A stretch of 50,750 nt of DNA from NCBI GenBank assembly GCA_015680685.1, contig MNCI01002928.1:1829-52578 (forward strand), given 5' to 3'. The position numbers and the translations under genes are program-made. The notes beneath the pieces were generated by a model. The model saw only the letters and a list, made by a program, of their open reading frames with translations. It did no database searches and was not told where the DNA came from. Below are positions 11,440 through 24,450 of the stretch, in pieces. The stretch comes from Gnetum montanum (lineage: Eukaryota; Streptophyta; Gnetopsida; Gnetales; Gnetaceae). How positions within the stretch are numbered: position 1 is the stretch's first letter; each line of letters starts with the position of its first letter.

Positions 11440-12430
11440 CTATTGAAAAGGATAAGCATAGGATGTAGCGGTTTCTACACTAGGCGAAGCACTACATGGA
11501 GATAGAGGAAAACCTCTATAAAATTTATGCAAACAACCTGGTATGCCAATATGTACAAGAGAAGAACTAACTGAGAATTCTTTAGGATGCATATAAAGGG
11601 CCTTGTTATTGTTATTACAGTAGAAGATGAATAGTCATAAAAATCTTTATGCATGGATATTTGTAGTTCATTCTCTTCAAAGATTAGCATTACTTTGCTA
11701 CATTCTATAAATATTGGCAAAGAGACAATGGGGTAACCTTGTTTTGAGAGACTATGATAATGAATCCAACAACTAGAGCCATTTGATCATTAGGAAATTA
11801 GCTTCATAGGACCCACCATCCCTTCATCAAATGAAAGACTTATATTATCATTATTATAGACCATTGCATGAAGTGGTCTGAAGTAGATGTAATCACTAAT
11901 TATACTGCAATAATTCCTACCAAATTATTTGAGAACCATGTGGTGAATAGATTTGAAATGCCATGAGTGCTTATCTTAAATAATGAGACATACTTTACAC
12001 CAGTAACATTTAAAAGACTTGTGTATTACTTAGGTGTGAATCACAGACTAACTACAACTTACCATGCTAATGGCCAAGCCAAAGTTACAAGTAGGGAGAT
12101 TTATGAGGATTTAACTTGCACTATCATTGAATATATAAAGGATTGAAGCACAAAACTCAACAATGCCTTATGAACATAAAGATCTACATGACAACTTTCT
12201 ATAGGGTACACTTCCTACTAATTAGTGTATGGAAAATTACCAAAACTACCAATCCAAACTGAACTCCATATGTGAACTAAACTTGAACCTTAATTTAACA
12301 CAATGACAATGGTTGATGAACTTAAATATACTAGATGAAAATCATGTCATTGTTCTTATGTACAATGAAGNATTCCTTGTAGATCTATCACACTTCAAAC
12401 CCACAAAAATTGATCCTATTCAACATACAA
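11440..12430 (+). pseudogene. Integrase remnant of E0
   Basis: It aligns by eye to the integrases of E2 (21800-22900) and E3 (43200-44370). The upstream linker Y-M-E-I-E-E-N-L-Y-K-I-Y-A-N near 11495 matches the segment before the zinc-binding domain. The core region gives D-H-C-M-K-W-S-E near 11870 and L-I-L-N-N-E-T-Y-F-T near 11980, where Asn replaces the second catalytic Asp of S-D-N-G. Y-H-A-N-G-Q-A-K-V-T-S-R-E near 12080 has Lys in place of the catalytic Glu. Many stops. About 155 bases present in E2 are missing at the single N (12371). Confidence 0.75.
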
Positions 12431-14737
12431 TAATTAAAATCATTTAGAAAACCCATAAAAGCCACACCTAGCTTAACAACCATCATAACCATTGTCACTT
12501 GATCCATCTTTCATATATTCTCTTTAGACCTTAGTTATAGGATACATATCCTAATTTAATTCAAGAGCTTAGTAGCATTTTTACATTTTTTTAATAATTT
12601 TTGTATTTTTTTATTTCTTCTAAATTTTTATAAATATTTCTTGCTTTAAAATTTTTAGTATATTTTTCATTTATTAATATTTTTAATTTATTTATATTTT
12701 TTTGTTCTCTTGGGTTATTTACTTTATGCTTTTGTAAATATTTTTTATGTTTTTGTTAATAATACTACTAATAATGATGTAATAATCAACACCATGTATT
12801 GGAATTTTTCCCTATGATATCAAGCTATATATGAAATGATTGCACATGGTACTATTACGACATCATCCATTCCTCCATTTCTGTTACAAAAAGATCCTTG
12901 TTATGGAAATAATGTAGTCCCTATAAAACTAAAAAACTATAATTAATCCATGACCACTATGCTTTGAAGGAAGGAAGGAAGACTAAGAGAATATGAACAA
13001 GGATGTAATATCAATAGGATTTATTAATTCTTTACCATTTCACCCTAGGTCTCACTAGCCTCACATCAATGTGTTATGACTTATATTTTTATTGTACTTT
13101 GGAAACACCATTTAAAATAACTATTTCCTTGTTACGTTACTAGAAAGGCATGTGACCCATGTCTAAAGGTTGGCCTTTGGCAAGGGAAAAATTAATTAAT
13201 TCATTCATTTGAAACCAATTCTTGGAGTTCCATTGGAAAGAAATGTAACCCATGTCTAAATGTAAGCTATTTCCAAGAACTTCCTAGTCCCTTGGACTAG
13301 TTCCACTATGTGACTAGGAATATGTGTGACCCATGTTTGAAGGTGCTTCTTTGATGGGATTAGCCTTGCTTATGACACTAGAAAAGTAGGTAAGTCATGT
13401 CTAAAGGATCTTCTCTAATTAATGGAAAAGGTCCAAAAACTCCATAACATTAATTAATTATTTAATTTCAAAATTTCTTACATTTTGTTTCTCAATTTTC
13501 TTATTGTGTGGTGATGTTTTCATGTGATGGCTAGTTGGTCTCACGATGGTGGACCTTGAATGACATAATGTAGTGTCATTGGTAGTGGTTAGACTTGGCT
13601 CAAAATCTTAACAATTGAGTATAATCATTATTTTAACCACACATCATACATGGGATCCACTAAATCCATGGTAATATATCCCAGTTCTTGATTTTGCACT
13701 TCTCACCTCACTAACAAAGTGCAATTATGAATTCTATGGGTTTCTGTAGCATAGTGCAAGATTCCATCTAAGGCAATTTTATGTTGTGTGATACATAGGC
13801 ATGATCCACATTCAACTTCTAGGATGCCCATACACACTTATAGAAGTGGTTATACAAGGGCATTATAGGTAGGATCCTACTTTAAAGAGGATCCACTTGC
13901 ATAACTCGTGTTGATTATCACTATGAATCAAACTCACATGTTCAAAATGTCATGGATAACTTTTCTGAATTTATGCATTATTGTTGGACCCACTTCTCAT
14001 TAATTTAAAATGATTTTATAATAAATTTTACTTCACATTCCTTAATTCTTGGTTATTTTAAAACTCTAACATTTAATTTTTATGATTTCTAACATTTAGA
14101 AGAATTAGTGAGACTTATGTAATAGCCTAGTAGATTTTATGAGGCCTAAAGCCCTTTAAAATCATGAAACTAAACATCCAAACTTTCAAAAATAAAGTAG
14201 AAAATGAACTTTTTGGGAATTATGATGTTACATTTGCATTTGCAACATCACAACCATAAAAACTATATATATATAGTCATGACCTCCCTTCATTTTTTCA
14301 CATTTTTCAAGAGAAATTTTTGTCATGAAAAGAGGCCAAAGCCTTCTAATTGTTGACCTATTAAAAATCTTGTAAGCTTTTGGAATTGAGCTCTTTATCT
14401 TGGGAATCCTAGAAGTGTGAAATTTAAAACTTTCTTAACATCATTGTTTGTAAACAAAAAAGAAACTAATGATTAAATTAACTAAAATTAATTAATAATA
14501 CTTTTGTCATTGTGGAACCTTAAGAACTTAATTTTTCACTCACCACAAGCCCTAAATGCTAATTTTTTTGAATTTTCAATTTAACTAAAGGTTTGATAAA
14601 GGTTGAAGCATTAAGAATGGAATCATTTAAGACTAATACCAATCTTTGGTGATTGCAAATAAAACCTAAGCACATTTTCAAGCTTGAAGAACCATCACAA
14701 CTAAGACAAAAGGAGCCCATGATAACTATATATAGGC
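12431..14737 (+). other. Noncoding block of E0 between integrase and post-pol ORF
   Basis: No coding frame. It corresponds in position, and patchily in sequence, to 22920-24980 in E2 and to 44370-46088 in E3. It holds a degenerate repeat at 13151-13408 and an AT-only TATATATATA stretch near 14265, followed by a leader resembling the one upstream of the E2 post-pol ORF (words such as TTTTTTCACATTTTTC). Confidence 0.5.
13151..13408 (+). repeat. Four degenerate copies of a CCCATGTCTAAAGG motif
   Basis: TGTGACCCATGTCTAAAGGT at 13151-13170; related copies at about 13243-13260, 13322-13344 and 13387-13408. Spacing is roughly 65-90 bases. E2 has a single version (near 23690, GTTACCCATGCCTGAAGG), so E0 seems to have amplified a unit that is single in its relative. 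Confidence 0.6.
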
Positions 14738-16486
14738 ATGGATGTGGCTAGGAGCCATAGTAGCAACAATCCCAAGTGGAAAGATCAACACCTAAGGAGC
14801 CAAAAGTATAGTTCGTGGAAGATTTCCAATTGTGCAAATGAAGAAATCCATCCAAGGAGAAGCATCTTCACCTGCATTGAAGGTGATCCTTATGTACAGT
14901 TTCTTGGAAAATATCTAAGATAAAACTATCTTAGGGAGTTTCCTTCTAGAATTGAACTTCGTACCATTCCTAGAGTTTAATCTTTAAAAGGTACATGAAA
15001 AATTGAAAACTTATTCCCTTTGGCTAAATTTGTTAATTAATGGAAAGCGGTATCTCATTAAGGCCCACATCTTTTGGAACAATCATCAAGTATATTCCAT
15101 AGTCAAAATCAAGAACATCTCCATTTGCTATTTAGTTGATGCGATTGCAAAAGCACTAGGAATTTCAAATGTTGGAATTAAAGCTACTAAGGTGTCCACA
15201 TGCTTAAATGCTTATATGAAAACTGAATGGATCCAAAGAGCATATGGTTTGAACTACAAGGGGTATAAATTCTTAATGGCAATAGAGAAAATTTACGTTA
15301 AAATTACCAGCTACCACATTAATCCAACAATTAGGTTAAGCAAGATCATATCTTTCTTTGTCAAGGTATGTATGGTCATGGAGATATAGACAATTTAGAA
15401 AAAATGAAACTAGGAAGAAGCTCCTTTCCTTGTGTGCCTCATTAAGAAACTATGCAAAAAGAAAGAGATTATAAATGATACCATATGTAGAGCTCTAATA
15501 GGATCATGGACCAAAATCATGAAAATTTTCCTAGACAAGAAAAACCAAGATGAGCTTCCATGTTGAACACTAAATCCATAACAACTATTACCTCAATAGT
15601 AGCAAACATCCACATCCACATCCACATCTTCCTTACTTGCCAAAGGAACCATAAGTCTTGAACCAATCACCACATGGACTAGTGCATCAATCACTAGCAC
15701 TCAAGCACCTGTAGATAGTTTTAGAGTACATAGTCCTGTCATGTTTTATCTTCAAGGGTTATCTTAGGTTGTAAGTTTAAAACAACAAGACTTAGCTAAC
15801 ATGTTTAACATAATCTAAGAAGATCTCATTATTATGATGAACTTCATGAGCACAGAGATTATTTTTAACATTATGATAGATAACTAGCCATAAATCTATA
15901 GTAATGCAATTACTTTTCAACTCATCCTAGAGTCAAGAGAATAAACCACTATTGTGGTCATGTCATATGAAGGATAGAAAATAGCACTTAAGATAAAAAT
16001 TGATCACATTGATGAAGCCCTCAACATATCTACAACACCTATTCCAAATTTTGGTATCATTATAGATATTGAAGTATTTGTAGGAATGGGAACAATATTG
16101 GAAGGAAGCATGATTTTAAAGAAACATGAAGAGGCATTAGAGATATTACCCCAAATAAGACAAATGATAGAAACATTGTTTAATATTATTGAAAATGTTA
16201 CAACCTTGTAATCTAAGTTAATTATCACCAAGGGTAAATTGGCATTGTTTGAAGCCCAATTATAGGAAGCAAAGTTAGATGCATAATGAATGGAAGATAA
16301 AATCATCCAACTCCACATGTAGCTAAATGATCCTATGCAATTTTTATCTTCCAAATAGATTTTACCAATTTTATACTAATAAGCTAATTTGATCAATAGC
16401 AAAGCATAGGTGAAATAGAAGAAGACATTGTGAAATGCATCTTAAGCTTGGGTAGAGTTGCATGGTTTGAAAAAGACCATCACTAT
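14738..16486 (+). pseudogene. Post-pol ORF of E0, N-terminal part (split by E2)
   Basis: Opens with ATG at 14738 (M-D-V-A-R-S-H) and is readable in pieces to the E2 insertion point; the gene continues at 28881. The best open block, 15003-15389, contains V-K-I-K-N-I-S-I-C-Y-L-V-D-A-I-A-K-A-L-G, which aligns with the E2 copy near 25440-25500. The general form (short V-x-G/I-x-x strand, then an A-I-x-x-A-L-G-I helix) recalls the plant-transposon-protein domains found downstream of pol in Athila-type elements, but I cannot confirm the family. No signal peptide or membrane segment is visible, so an envelope role is not supported. Function unknown. Confidence 0.55.
16482..16486. repeat. Target site duplication, left copy (E2)
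   Basis: ACTAT directly before the 5' LTR of E2 and again at 28876-28880 directly after its 3' LTR. Five bases is the usual size for Ty3/gypsy integrases. Confidence 0.9.
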
Positions 16487-17353
16487 TGATGAAGCATCAT
16501 TAAGATAGCTACATCAACACATGCCCATTAATGTAGCCCCATAAACATATTTTAGGATGAGTTGACATAGGTACATTGACATTGATGTAGGCATTGCCTA
16601 TATAAATGTGTATACCCCTTGCATTTATGGCACCTGTTAGTCATAGCCTAGCCAAACTCTTATACTTTCTTTTTGTATAACTTAGAATATTTTCCCTCTG
16701 TGTAACTACAACATGGGTTCAAGTGATTGTATGGAATTTTATTCAAGTGCATCTATACTTGGACATATTTGCATGAACAAAAATAAATTTGAGACTTCTT
16801 CTATCCATTACACCACTTGGACTAACATAACTTTACTTTCTAGCAATCTACTTTCCTAATATTAAGCAATTAATATTATAGTTCACAAGCAATGTAAGTA
16901 TCATTACTTCGAGCATAATATATTAACGTTTGGTAATCCTAGTAGTTGATACTTGGTATGCCTGGTAGTATACACTTGGTGACCCATCAGTATTAATATA
17001 TGTTCAGGATATGTACAGAAAGTGGAAACAAATACTCTACGTTAGGATAGTTAGTTAATGAAGGAGTTAATTAGTTAGTTAATTTAAACATTAAACCTTT
17101 AATCATCTAATCAATTATCAAGTAGGAAAAAATAACAAAAAACATAAAAATAAATATCTTATGCCTCAACCACACTTAACCATATGCATAGATTAACACA
17201 AGTGTGGATTGGGAAGACAATGACTCATAACTACATGATTTACCATTTAGGAATATTGGCCACTTCTATAATAAGTCTATGGAATTTGACTAGATCACAC
17301 ATATGCACTAGCGATACGTATGGTTGGACATAGAGAATGCCCACTACTCATCA
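16487..17353 (+). repeat. 5' LTR of E2
   Basis: Begins TGATGAAGCATC and ends CTACTCATCA. TATA box TATATAAA at 16599-16606. It matches 28003-28875 throughout, for example the block around CACACTTAACCATATGCATA near 17170 and its counterpart near 28700. The U3 end holds short inverted words built on ATTGATG and CATCAA. Confidence 0.92.
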
Positions 17354-17372
17354 TTGTCACTATTTCTAGGGA
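17354..17372 (+). promoter_or_regulatory. Degraded primer-binding site of E2
   Basis: TTGTCACTATTTCTAGGGA follows the LTR directly. It is recognisable as a decayed form of the intact site in E3 (TTGGCGCCGTTGTCAGGGA), complementary to tRNA-Asp. The CpG-rich core has been lost. Confidence 0.7.
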
Positions 17373-17519
17373 CTTACTTTAGCTAAGTGTGCTAAGTATG
17401 ATTAAATAGTGAATCCATACAAAGTTGTTGCAAGGAAAACATAACAATTATCTTTCAGAAAAAATAGTAATAATAATATTCTATAAGAGCACACTTTATT
17501 AAAATTACTAAAATTGCCT

Positions 17520-20150
17520 CTTCTCATAGGAATGATTCACCCCCACATGTTGAAGATTCCAATTAGCAGTATGATAGAACCAAAAGGCCTACTGGTGAGA
17601 AGCCTCAATAAATGAAAGTAATCCATGCTCATCTAGATCCCTACTATCTAGATTTTACTTTCATTCTTCATCAGGATGATTAGCTATGCTGAAGGGATAT
17701 GGAGGATAACATTTTATTACCTTCTAATTAGTCTATTCTCATAATGCTCATGGCCAATCTCTTGAAGTTGCCAATTGAATCATCTGGTCCAGAGTATGAG
17801 GTTACAAACCATACCTCTAGAGACTATTAGCTAATAGATGCTTAGGTTAGAAAAGATCGATACATGGACGCATGCTATGAAGCCTCCAATAGTAAGAGGG
17901 TCTTGACATCATTATTTTTATAGTCAAGAAAGGAGGGCCCTGAATTTCTCCTCATGGCAATCTCAACATCAAGATTCTCCTGCTTTTAGTGAGGAAGGCA
18001 CACTTTGCCCATCATTGCAATCAACCTTGGAGAATAACCAGGGTGACAAGAGTATAGATTCTAAAACTAAGAGAACTTCAAGGCAATGATCTCCTAGTCT
18101 TTCGTCAAAAGAAAAAGAACAATACAAAGAAAAGTAGAAAGAATGATCAAAGAACCATAAAAGATAAGCAAGTAAGCACCACTCTCCCAGCCCTCCACCT
18201 TCACCATCCTCCTCCTCTTCAAACTCTAATAGGAAGAACCATGACTAAGGCCAAAGGAGGAATGACTGCAACTAAGATGGAGATGATCGAAAGTCTCGTT
18301 GTAGTGATAAGAAAAGGGAGCATAGTCAACTACAAGAGGAAGAGGAGCATCCTCAAGAACGAAGGCATAGTAAGTCACATCATCAGAGAAACAACCATGG
18401 TAGGAGCCACCATGAATACAATGACTATGATGAACCATTACTTGCTATAAGGAACATGCTTAACATTTTAGAATCAGTTTCAATTCCTACCAAACATCAA
18501 AGAAATAATAGAATTAAATGGATTAAAATGAATAATATTCCTAAGTTTGAAGAAGGGTACAATGTTGATCCACAACATCATTTATAGGGCTTTCATGATG
18601 TCCATGCCTTATAAAACATTAAAGATGAGTGGTAAAATCTCAAATTGTTCCCAAGGACACTCATCAAAGAAACTAAAACTTGATACTGATCCTTGAAGTT
18701 TGAATCCATTTCTAAATAAAGTAAAATGTTGGAGCGATTTAATGATAAGTAGTAAACGTACTCTAGGGTGTCCTACTTGAGAAAAGAAATTCAAGGATGG
18801 AAACAAGATAATCATAAATCCTTGGATGTAGCCTTGGATAGGTATTATTCTTTCTTACATTCATGCCTAGGCCATGAATTTTCTCAAAGGAAGTAGCTTC
18901 ACCACATAGTAAATGGACATTGAAATCAAAGTAGATAAACTCTAGGAGTCTATGCCTAAGGGAGACTCTAAAAAATGAGAGTCCATTGGATTCAAAGGCT
19001 AATTAATCAAGTGAAAAATGAAGAAGGAGAGTTAAAAAAGTGAGAAAGTGTAGAGGAATATAATACAAAGTTCTCCATTCATAAAAGGAAGGTACATTTT
19101 TGTGATTTAGAGAAGGAGGCACCACTAGATGAATTGGTGCAAAGGAAAACCTTGTTGATTCAAAAATCTATTACAAAAATATTAGCTAAGGTGAACAAAA
19201 TGTGGAACTCATTAGATAAGAAGTTCAAAACTACTCTTAAAATTATGGAGGAGGAAATAGAAGAGGAAAATAGAAATAGACATAGAAGAAGAACAAAAGA
19301 TATAAGTAGGAACTACTATCAACAAAAAGGTAAGGCTGTAGTAGTTGATGAGGTTGTAGATTCAAAAATAGATGATGAAGGATGTAACATCTATCAATAT
19401 GAACATCCCACAGGATGTTGTCCTATAGTGTCACATCTGTAAGAATCTAGGATGAATGTCTTAAATCCAAAATTAGCAAGAAGAAAACCACCCAAGACAT
19501 TGCCTTATGCACAAGGTCATTATTGATAAAAGTTCCACTCACCACAATATTATCCAAGTGGAGCATCATCTTAAACTTAGAAGCAATATCAGCAATGACA
19601 AACCCCACAGTCATGGGGGATGTCACCACCATGGCAGTAATATCCTTACCAATATCCAAACACATATGTCCAAAAACTCATATCTCCTCATGGCTCTGTA
19701 AGCCACTCTCCTTTCTCTCATCACTACTATTCCTCAGAATATTATAGAACACCTACTTCATGAACTAAGACTTCTTTCACTTATCCTCCTCCATATTCAC
19801 TAACTCACCCTACATCCTCTAATAATACTCCCTTGTTATCCACATCACCTATACAAGGGAAAATTCCACCACAACCTCAACAGTGGAATGCAACAAGGGC
19901 AATGAACTTATAATTAGATGACCATCTAAGTGATTCTAAGCATAAGCCTCGAAAGAGGGCTTTCTTCATATCCAACAGTCCCTCTAAATCCTTGTAGGCA
20001 TTTATGATTACTAACCTTGCATTCATTGCTTCTAAAGATACAATTGAGTAGCCTTAAAATAAAAAATCCCCAAATGTTCATATTGTCATGTTGACTCATG
20101 CAGTAACAAATTAGATTAAGGAAGGACATCTTTCTAGGAACAATCTGATC
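17520..20150 (+). pseudogene. Gag remnant of E2
   Basis: Homologous by position and motif to the E3 gag. The capsid-like core begins near 18545 with F-E-E-G-Y-N-V-D-P-Q, followed by L-F-P-R-T-L-I-K-E and M-L-E-R-F-N-D-K. The C-terminal block at 19134-19442 is a charged helical stretch (L-D-K-K-F-K-T-T-L-K-I-M-E-E-E) ending in C-N-I-Y-Q-Y-E-H-P-T-G-C-C-P, the equivalent of an unusual Cys-His motif in E3 but with its second Cys turned into Tyr. A Pro/His/Gln-rich stretch follows. Frequent stops, many at former CAG, CAA or TGG codons. Confidence 0.7.
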
Positions 20151-20580
20151 CTAGAAGTCTCCTAATTTATTATAGATTTTAGGAAATGATCCATGTAAGG
20201 CTATACTGGACTCAGGTTCTATGGTGAACTTAATTTCTCAAGCAATGTATAAGACTTGGAACTTGCCTTCACACAAGAAATGCAATATCAGATTGGATCT
20301 TTCCATCACTATTCTTTTGGGATTGGTGGAAGATATTCTAATCACTATTTGTGGTTGCCCATATCTAGCATATTTTCTGGCAATCCACATGGATAATTAT
20401 AAGGGGAACTTTCCTATTATCATGGGAAGAGCTTATCTCAGCAAAATTGATGCCAAGATGAGGATCAAAGATCTTTCCTTGGAAATCTTCATGGAAAATG
20501 AATTCAAAAAAATAGAGAAGCAGCAAATTCCATGCATTGCATATAGTGACACATGGTTTCATTATGTGCAAAAGGTATGA
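20150..20580 (+). pseudogene. Aspartic protease remnant of E2
   Basis: The active-site loop L-D-S-G-S-M-V-N-L-I-S is intact, with D-S-G at 20209-20217. The open frame then carries V-E-D-I-L-I-T and the flap and C-terminal part F-P-I-I-M-G-R-A-Y-L-S near 20405-20440, ending P-C-I-A-Y-S-D-T. The order matches the E3 and E4 proteases. It cleaves Gag-Pol in the particle. This domain is the best preserved in E2; upstream and downstream frames are broken. Confidence 0.82.
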
Positions 20581-20759
20581 ACCATAAAAAGTACATCCAT
20601 CAAGCATGCAAGAAGTATGTCAAGACATCAAGTGTTCAAAGGTGTTTATATGTAGCAACCACAAAATAGAAAGGTACCTAGTTGCTAACAATAGATGATA
20701 TCACTCCTTTAATAATATGCATGGAACTAGTGAAGCTTCTCATAAGTGCTTATATTGAT

Positions 20760-21650
20760 AACATGGATGAAATGGAGTAGATTCATAACCAACTCTCTCA
20801 CAAGGAAGTCTTCATGGATGCCTTTTGCACCTATGATACCAACTTTGAACAAGGATGGAACCATCTAGAGCAGATGCTAAAATAATGTGTGGAAACAAAC
20901 CTATGGCTCAACTCGCAAAAGAGCCACTTGATGATCCAAGATGACATTATCTTGCGGCACCATATTTTAGAAAAATGGATGGAGGTGGAGTCAGAAAAAA
21001 TAATTGTCATCCAAGAAATAACCAAGCAACTTCAAATAGTAAAAGATGTGAGGTCACTCCTTAGCCATGCTAGTTACTACAAACACTTCATTGAGAATTT
21101 CTCTAAGATCTTCAAGCCACTAGTAGAGCTAACAAAGAAAGATGTAGTCTTTGAATAGACCAAGGAATGCAAACAAATATTCTAGTGATTAAAGTAAAAC
21201 CTTATAGAAATTCCAATTCTACGTGTCCCGGATTGGTCTAGACCATTCCACATAATGACATATGCATCTAACTATGTGTTGGAAGTGGTTCTTACACAAA
21301 TTGATGATTAGAAACATACATACTATATCCATCATGCAAGCAAAATAATTGTGGATGCACAACTTAGCTACACCATCATGAACAAAGAACTCATGGAAGG
21401 GATGTATGCCTTGGAAAAATTTAGGCACTATGTACTTGGATATTCCATTTTTGTGCACATTGACCATAGTTCAATCTATTTGTTAATGAACAAGCCAATG
21501 ATTAATTCTATGTTATAAGGTGACTGGTGATTTTGCAGGAATTTGACCTTCCCATGGTGGATAGGAAAGGAACCAAGAAAGTAGTTTCTAATCATTTGTC
21601 TTGGTTAAGATGGGATAGAAAGGAGGATGAAGAACCATTACTAATTAATT
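20760..21650 (+). pseudogene. RT and RNase H remnant of E2, RT palm deleted
   Basis: After the protease the sequence jumps to the RT active-site region, which reads E-V-F-M-D-A-F (FMDA at 20811-20822). The second catalytic Asp is Ala, and the fingers and most of the palm, about 0.7 kb as judged from E3, are missing. The RT thumb/connection (W-L-N-S-Q-K-S-H-L-M, 20889-21158) and RNase H (M-T-Y-A-S-N-Y-V-L near 21257, with Tyr replacing the catalytic Asp; V-H-I-D-H-S-S near 21455) follow. E2 could not reverse-transcribe itself. Confidence 0.82.
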
Positions 21651-21799
21651 TCTAGATGAACTCCTCTTTTCTAATTCCATTGAAGTTCAAAAACCAAAGA
21701 TTACAAATTGGTATGATGAGTTTCTCTCGTATCTTATCACATAGGAGACTCCTGCAAAATGGGATAATAAAAAGAAGCAATAGTTTCTTCACTAGTTCA

Positions 21800-22920
21800 A
21801 GTATTACATGGAGATCCAAGGTAGCCTTTATAAAGTTTGTGCCAATGACCTGATGTAGATTAGTTATGGATCCTCCAAGATGATCTTGAAGGTCCTTGTA
21901 GGGGCCATTACACAGGATGAAGAATGGCTACAAAGATCATCGTGACAAGATATTTTTAGCCAACGATCTTTAGAGATGCTCACCATTTCTCCTATTCATG
22001 CGAGTGATGTCAAAAACATGGAGGAATGAATGTATGAATAGAAGCACCAAAATAGTAAATCCAACCACTGAAAACTTTCAATCTTTGGGTCATTTACTTC
22101 ATGGGATCTATCACTCCCATGTGAAATGAGAAGGCCTACATCATAGTTGCTATTGACTACTACATCAAATGGGAAAAAGCTATAGCCATATATAATTGTA
22201 CATCTATCACTATAGCTCAGTTTGTATAACAACAAGTGATAAACATGGTTAGTATGCCTATAGCACTCATTTCAAATAATGAAACATATTTTATAGGATC
22301 TATTTTTTGGAAATTAATGTAATGCTTGGAGGTGCAACATAAAATTACAATACCCTATCACTGCTAAGACAATGGTCAAGCTGAGGTCACTAATAGGGAG
22401 ACCACTAGAATTCTAACATGTACTATTAGTAGACATAGAAAAGACCAAAGTACCAAATTTAAAAATGCTCTTTGGCCATATCATTTAACCTAGAAGCTTC
22501 CTATAGGGTACTCTCTCATGAGTTAATATATAGAAAGTTACCCAAACTTCTAATCCAAGCTAAACTCCGTACACTGATAATGGCCTGTGAGCTTCACCTA
22601 GACCTTAATATAGCCCTAAAATAATATCTTATGATACTTAATATGCTAGATGAGAATCAAAAAATATCCCTAATGATTAATGAAGTTAATAAGGCACACA
22701 ACAAACAATATCATGATGCATGAATAAGAAAAGTTACATTCCAACCTAGTGATAAAATTATTTATTAGAATCCCATGCATGTGCCACAACACATTAAGTT
22801 TCAAATGTTATGGGAAGGACCTTCAATAATCCATTCAACTTTTTCTTCTAGGGTCATGACAATTTACCACTAGATCAGCCCTTAAAAACATATGTTAATC
22901 AACATACAGTAACTTAACTC
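21800..22920 (+). pseudogene. Integrase remnant of E2
   Basis: Starts with a linker like that of E3 and the zinc-binding region: G-G-H-type segment near 21900 (C-R-G-H-Y-T) and, near 21975, D-A-H-H-F-S-Y-S-C-E-stop-C-Q-K, a C-x2-C pair with a stop inside it. The catalytic core is traceable: A-I-D-Y-Y-I-K-W near 22150; the second Asp of S-D-N-G has become Asn (L-I-S-N-N-E-T-Y-F near 22270); and G-Q-A-E-V-T-N near 22380 keeps the catalytic Glu. The C-terminal part (L-W-E-G-P near 22815) resembles the GPF/GPY segment. Interrupted many times. Confidence 0.75.
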
Positions 22921-24450
22921 ATTCTCAGAACCCTAAGTAATCAACAATACTAACACCTTGTCATAGGAATAGGCATACTCTATTTTTTGGATCTCCTCTT
23001 CTTAACTTAGTCATGAGGGAGATGTTCATCCATCTTAACATCTTGATGAGGCTAACCAGTTTTTGACCTTATGTTTTGCAATGTTCTTTATATTTTTTCC
23101 ATTTTCTTGAATATTTAATTGATTATTGTATATATTTTCTTTTCTTTTCCTCTATATTAATTTCATCTAGTGTTGTTGGAAATATTAGATCTTGTTCATT
23201 GCTACTACAAATTTTGGAAATTTATTTAAGACAACTATCAATATTATGATTAATTAATCAAAAGGCCAAATTTTGTCCCTAGACTATGTTCTCTACTAAT
23301 AATTTGTTAATTTTCTGGTGGTATCAAGTAGTGAGTTCACGACATCCACCCATTTTATTCATTCCATGGAAAATCAATATCCTAAAAGCATGAAGGTTCT
23401 TTTACATTACAACTAAAAGTAACCAATGATATTATTACTTAATGAACTAGGAAAGGACCAAGGGGAAATGAAAAAGGGTATGACCTCAAGGGGATTTGAT
23501 GTGCTTTCTTCTCAACTTTCTTCTTAAGTTTTATGATACTCCACTGGTATATTATCACTTCTATTATTGACCAAAAAAGGAAGCATGTCTTTGCATGGTG
23601 TGGTTCCCATAAAAAAAAGAATAAGAATACAAAGCACATCCATTATACTCAATAATGGATTACAAGCACTAGTTATGAAGCTAGAAAGACATGTTACCCA
23701 TGCCTGAAGGCATCCCTCTAACTAATGTCTTTTTTACTTCCTTCTTCTTTTTTCTTCTCCTCTTAGAATGATGGTTGTCCTTTGGGATTCTCATGAACTT
23801 TTAATCATCGAAAAGGAGGAATATGTCAATGTAAGGTCATTGTAAATGGAATGGACTTGGTCTAGACTTGGAACAGATCGATATCGAATCATCTTAATCA
23901 TAATTTTCACCAAAAATCTCATGTGATCAAGATGTAGATTATATATTCACTATTTACTCTTTCTACAATTTACTCACTTTGTTTTCTATAACCTCACTAC
24001 CTCATACCATGACAAATTGATACGTTTGTTTTCTAGATAGCATAACCTTAGGACAACTCCTTCTAGAGGTATGGGATTTAACTTAACATAGCCATTCATC
24101 ATCCTCGGTGCCCACAAACTCCTTGTGATTAAGGTATGCAAGGGCATAATAGGCATACAACTACATTGGGGAAGATCCACTTGCATTCCTTTGGTCTACC
24201 TTAAGTTAAACTCCCTCACCATCAGTTGCTTATGTAATCAATAATCTCGATAGAACTATCACATCTAATTTACCTGTATTTGACATTGAAAAATCCTCAA
24301 AGAACTCATCTAATCCACTCTAATTGCTTCCAATTAACCAAACATACCCTCTTTCATATTGTTACCATCATTCTACATCTTTTTGGATTTCATTTTGTCC
24401 AAAACTAGCTCAAAATTCCTCCATTTACAAGTGAAAAATATAGCTAAGAA
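22921..24450 (+). other. Noncoding block of E2 after integrase
   Basis: No coding frame. It aligns in patches with 44400-45720 of E3 and, inverted, with 32050-33020 of E4. The shared parts include a CCAAGGGG-type stretch near 23460 and GTCTTTGCATGGTGTGGTTC near 23588. Such conservation outside ORFs suggests a cis role (packaging, splicing or RNA stability), but that is inference. Confidence 0.55.

Noticed and set aside
16004-16354. 116-codon minus-strand ORF
   Set aside because: Antisense to the post-pol ORF of E0, no motif, no promoter.
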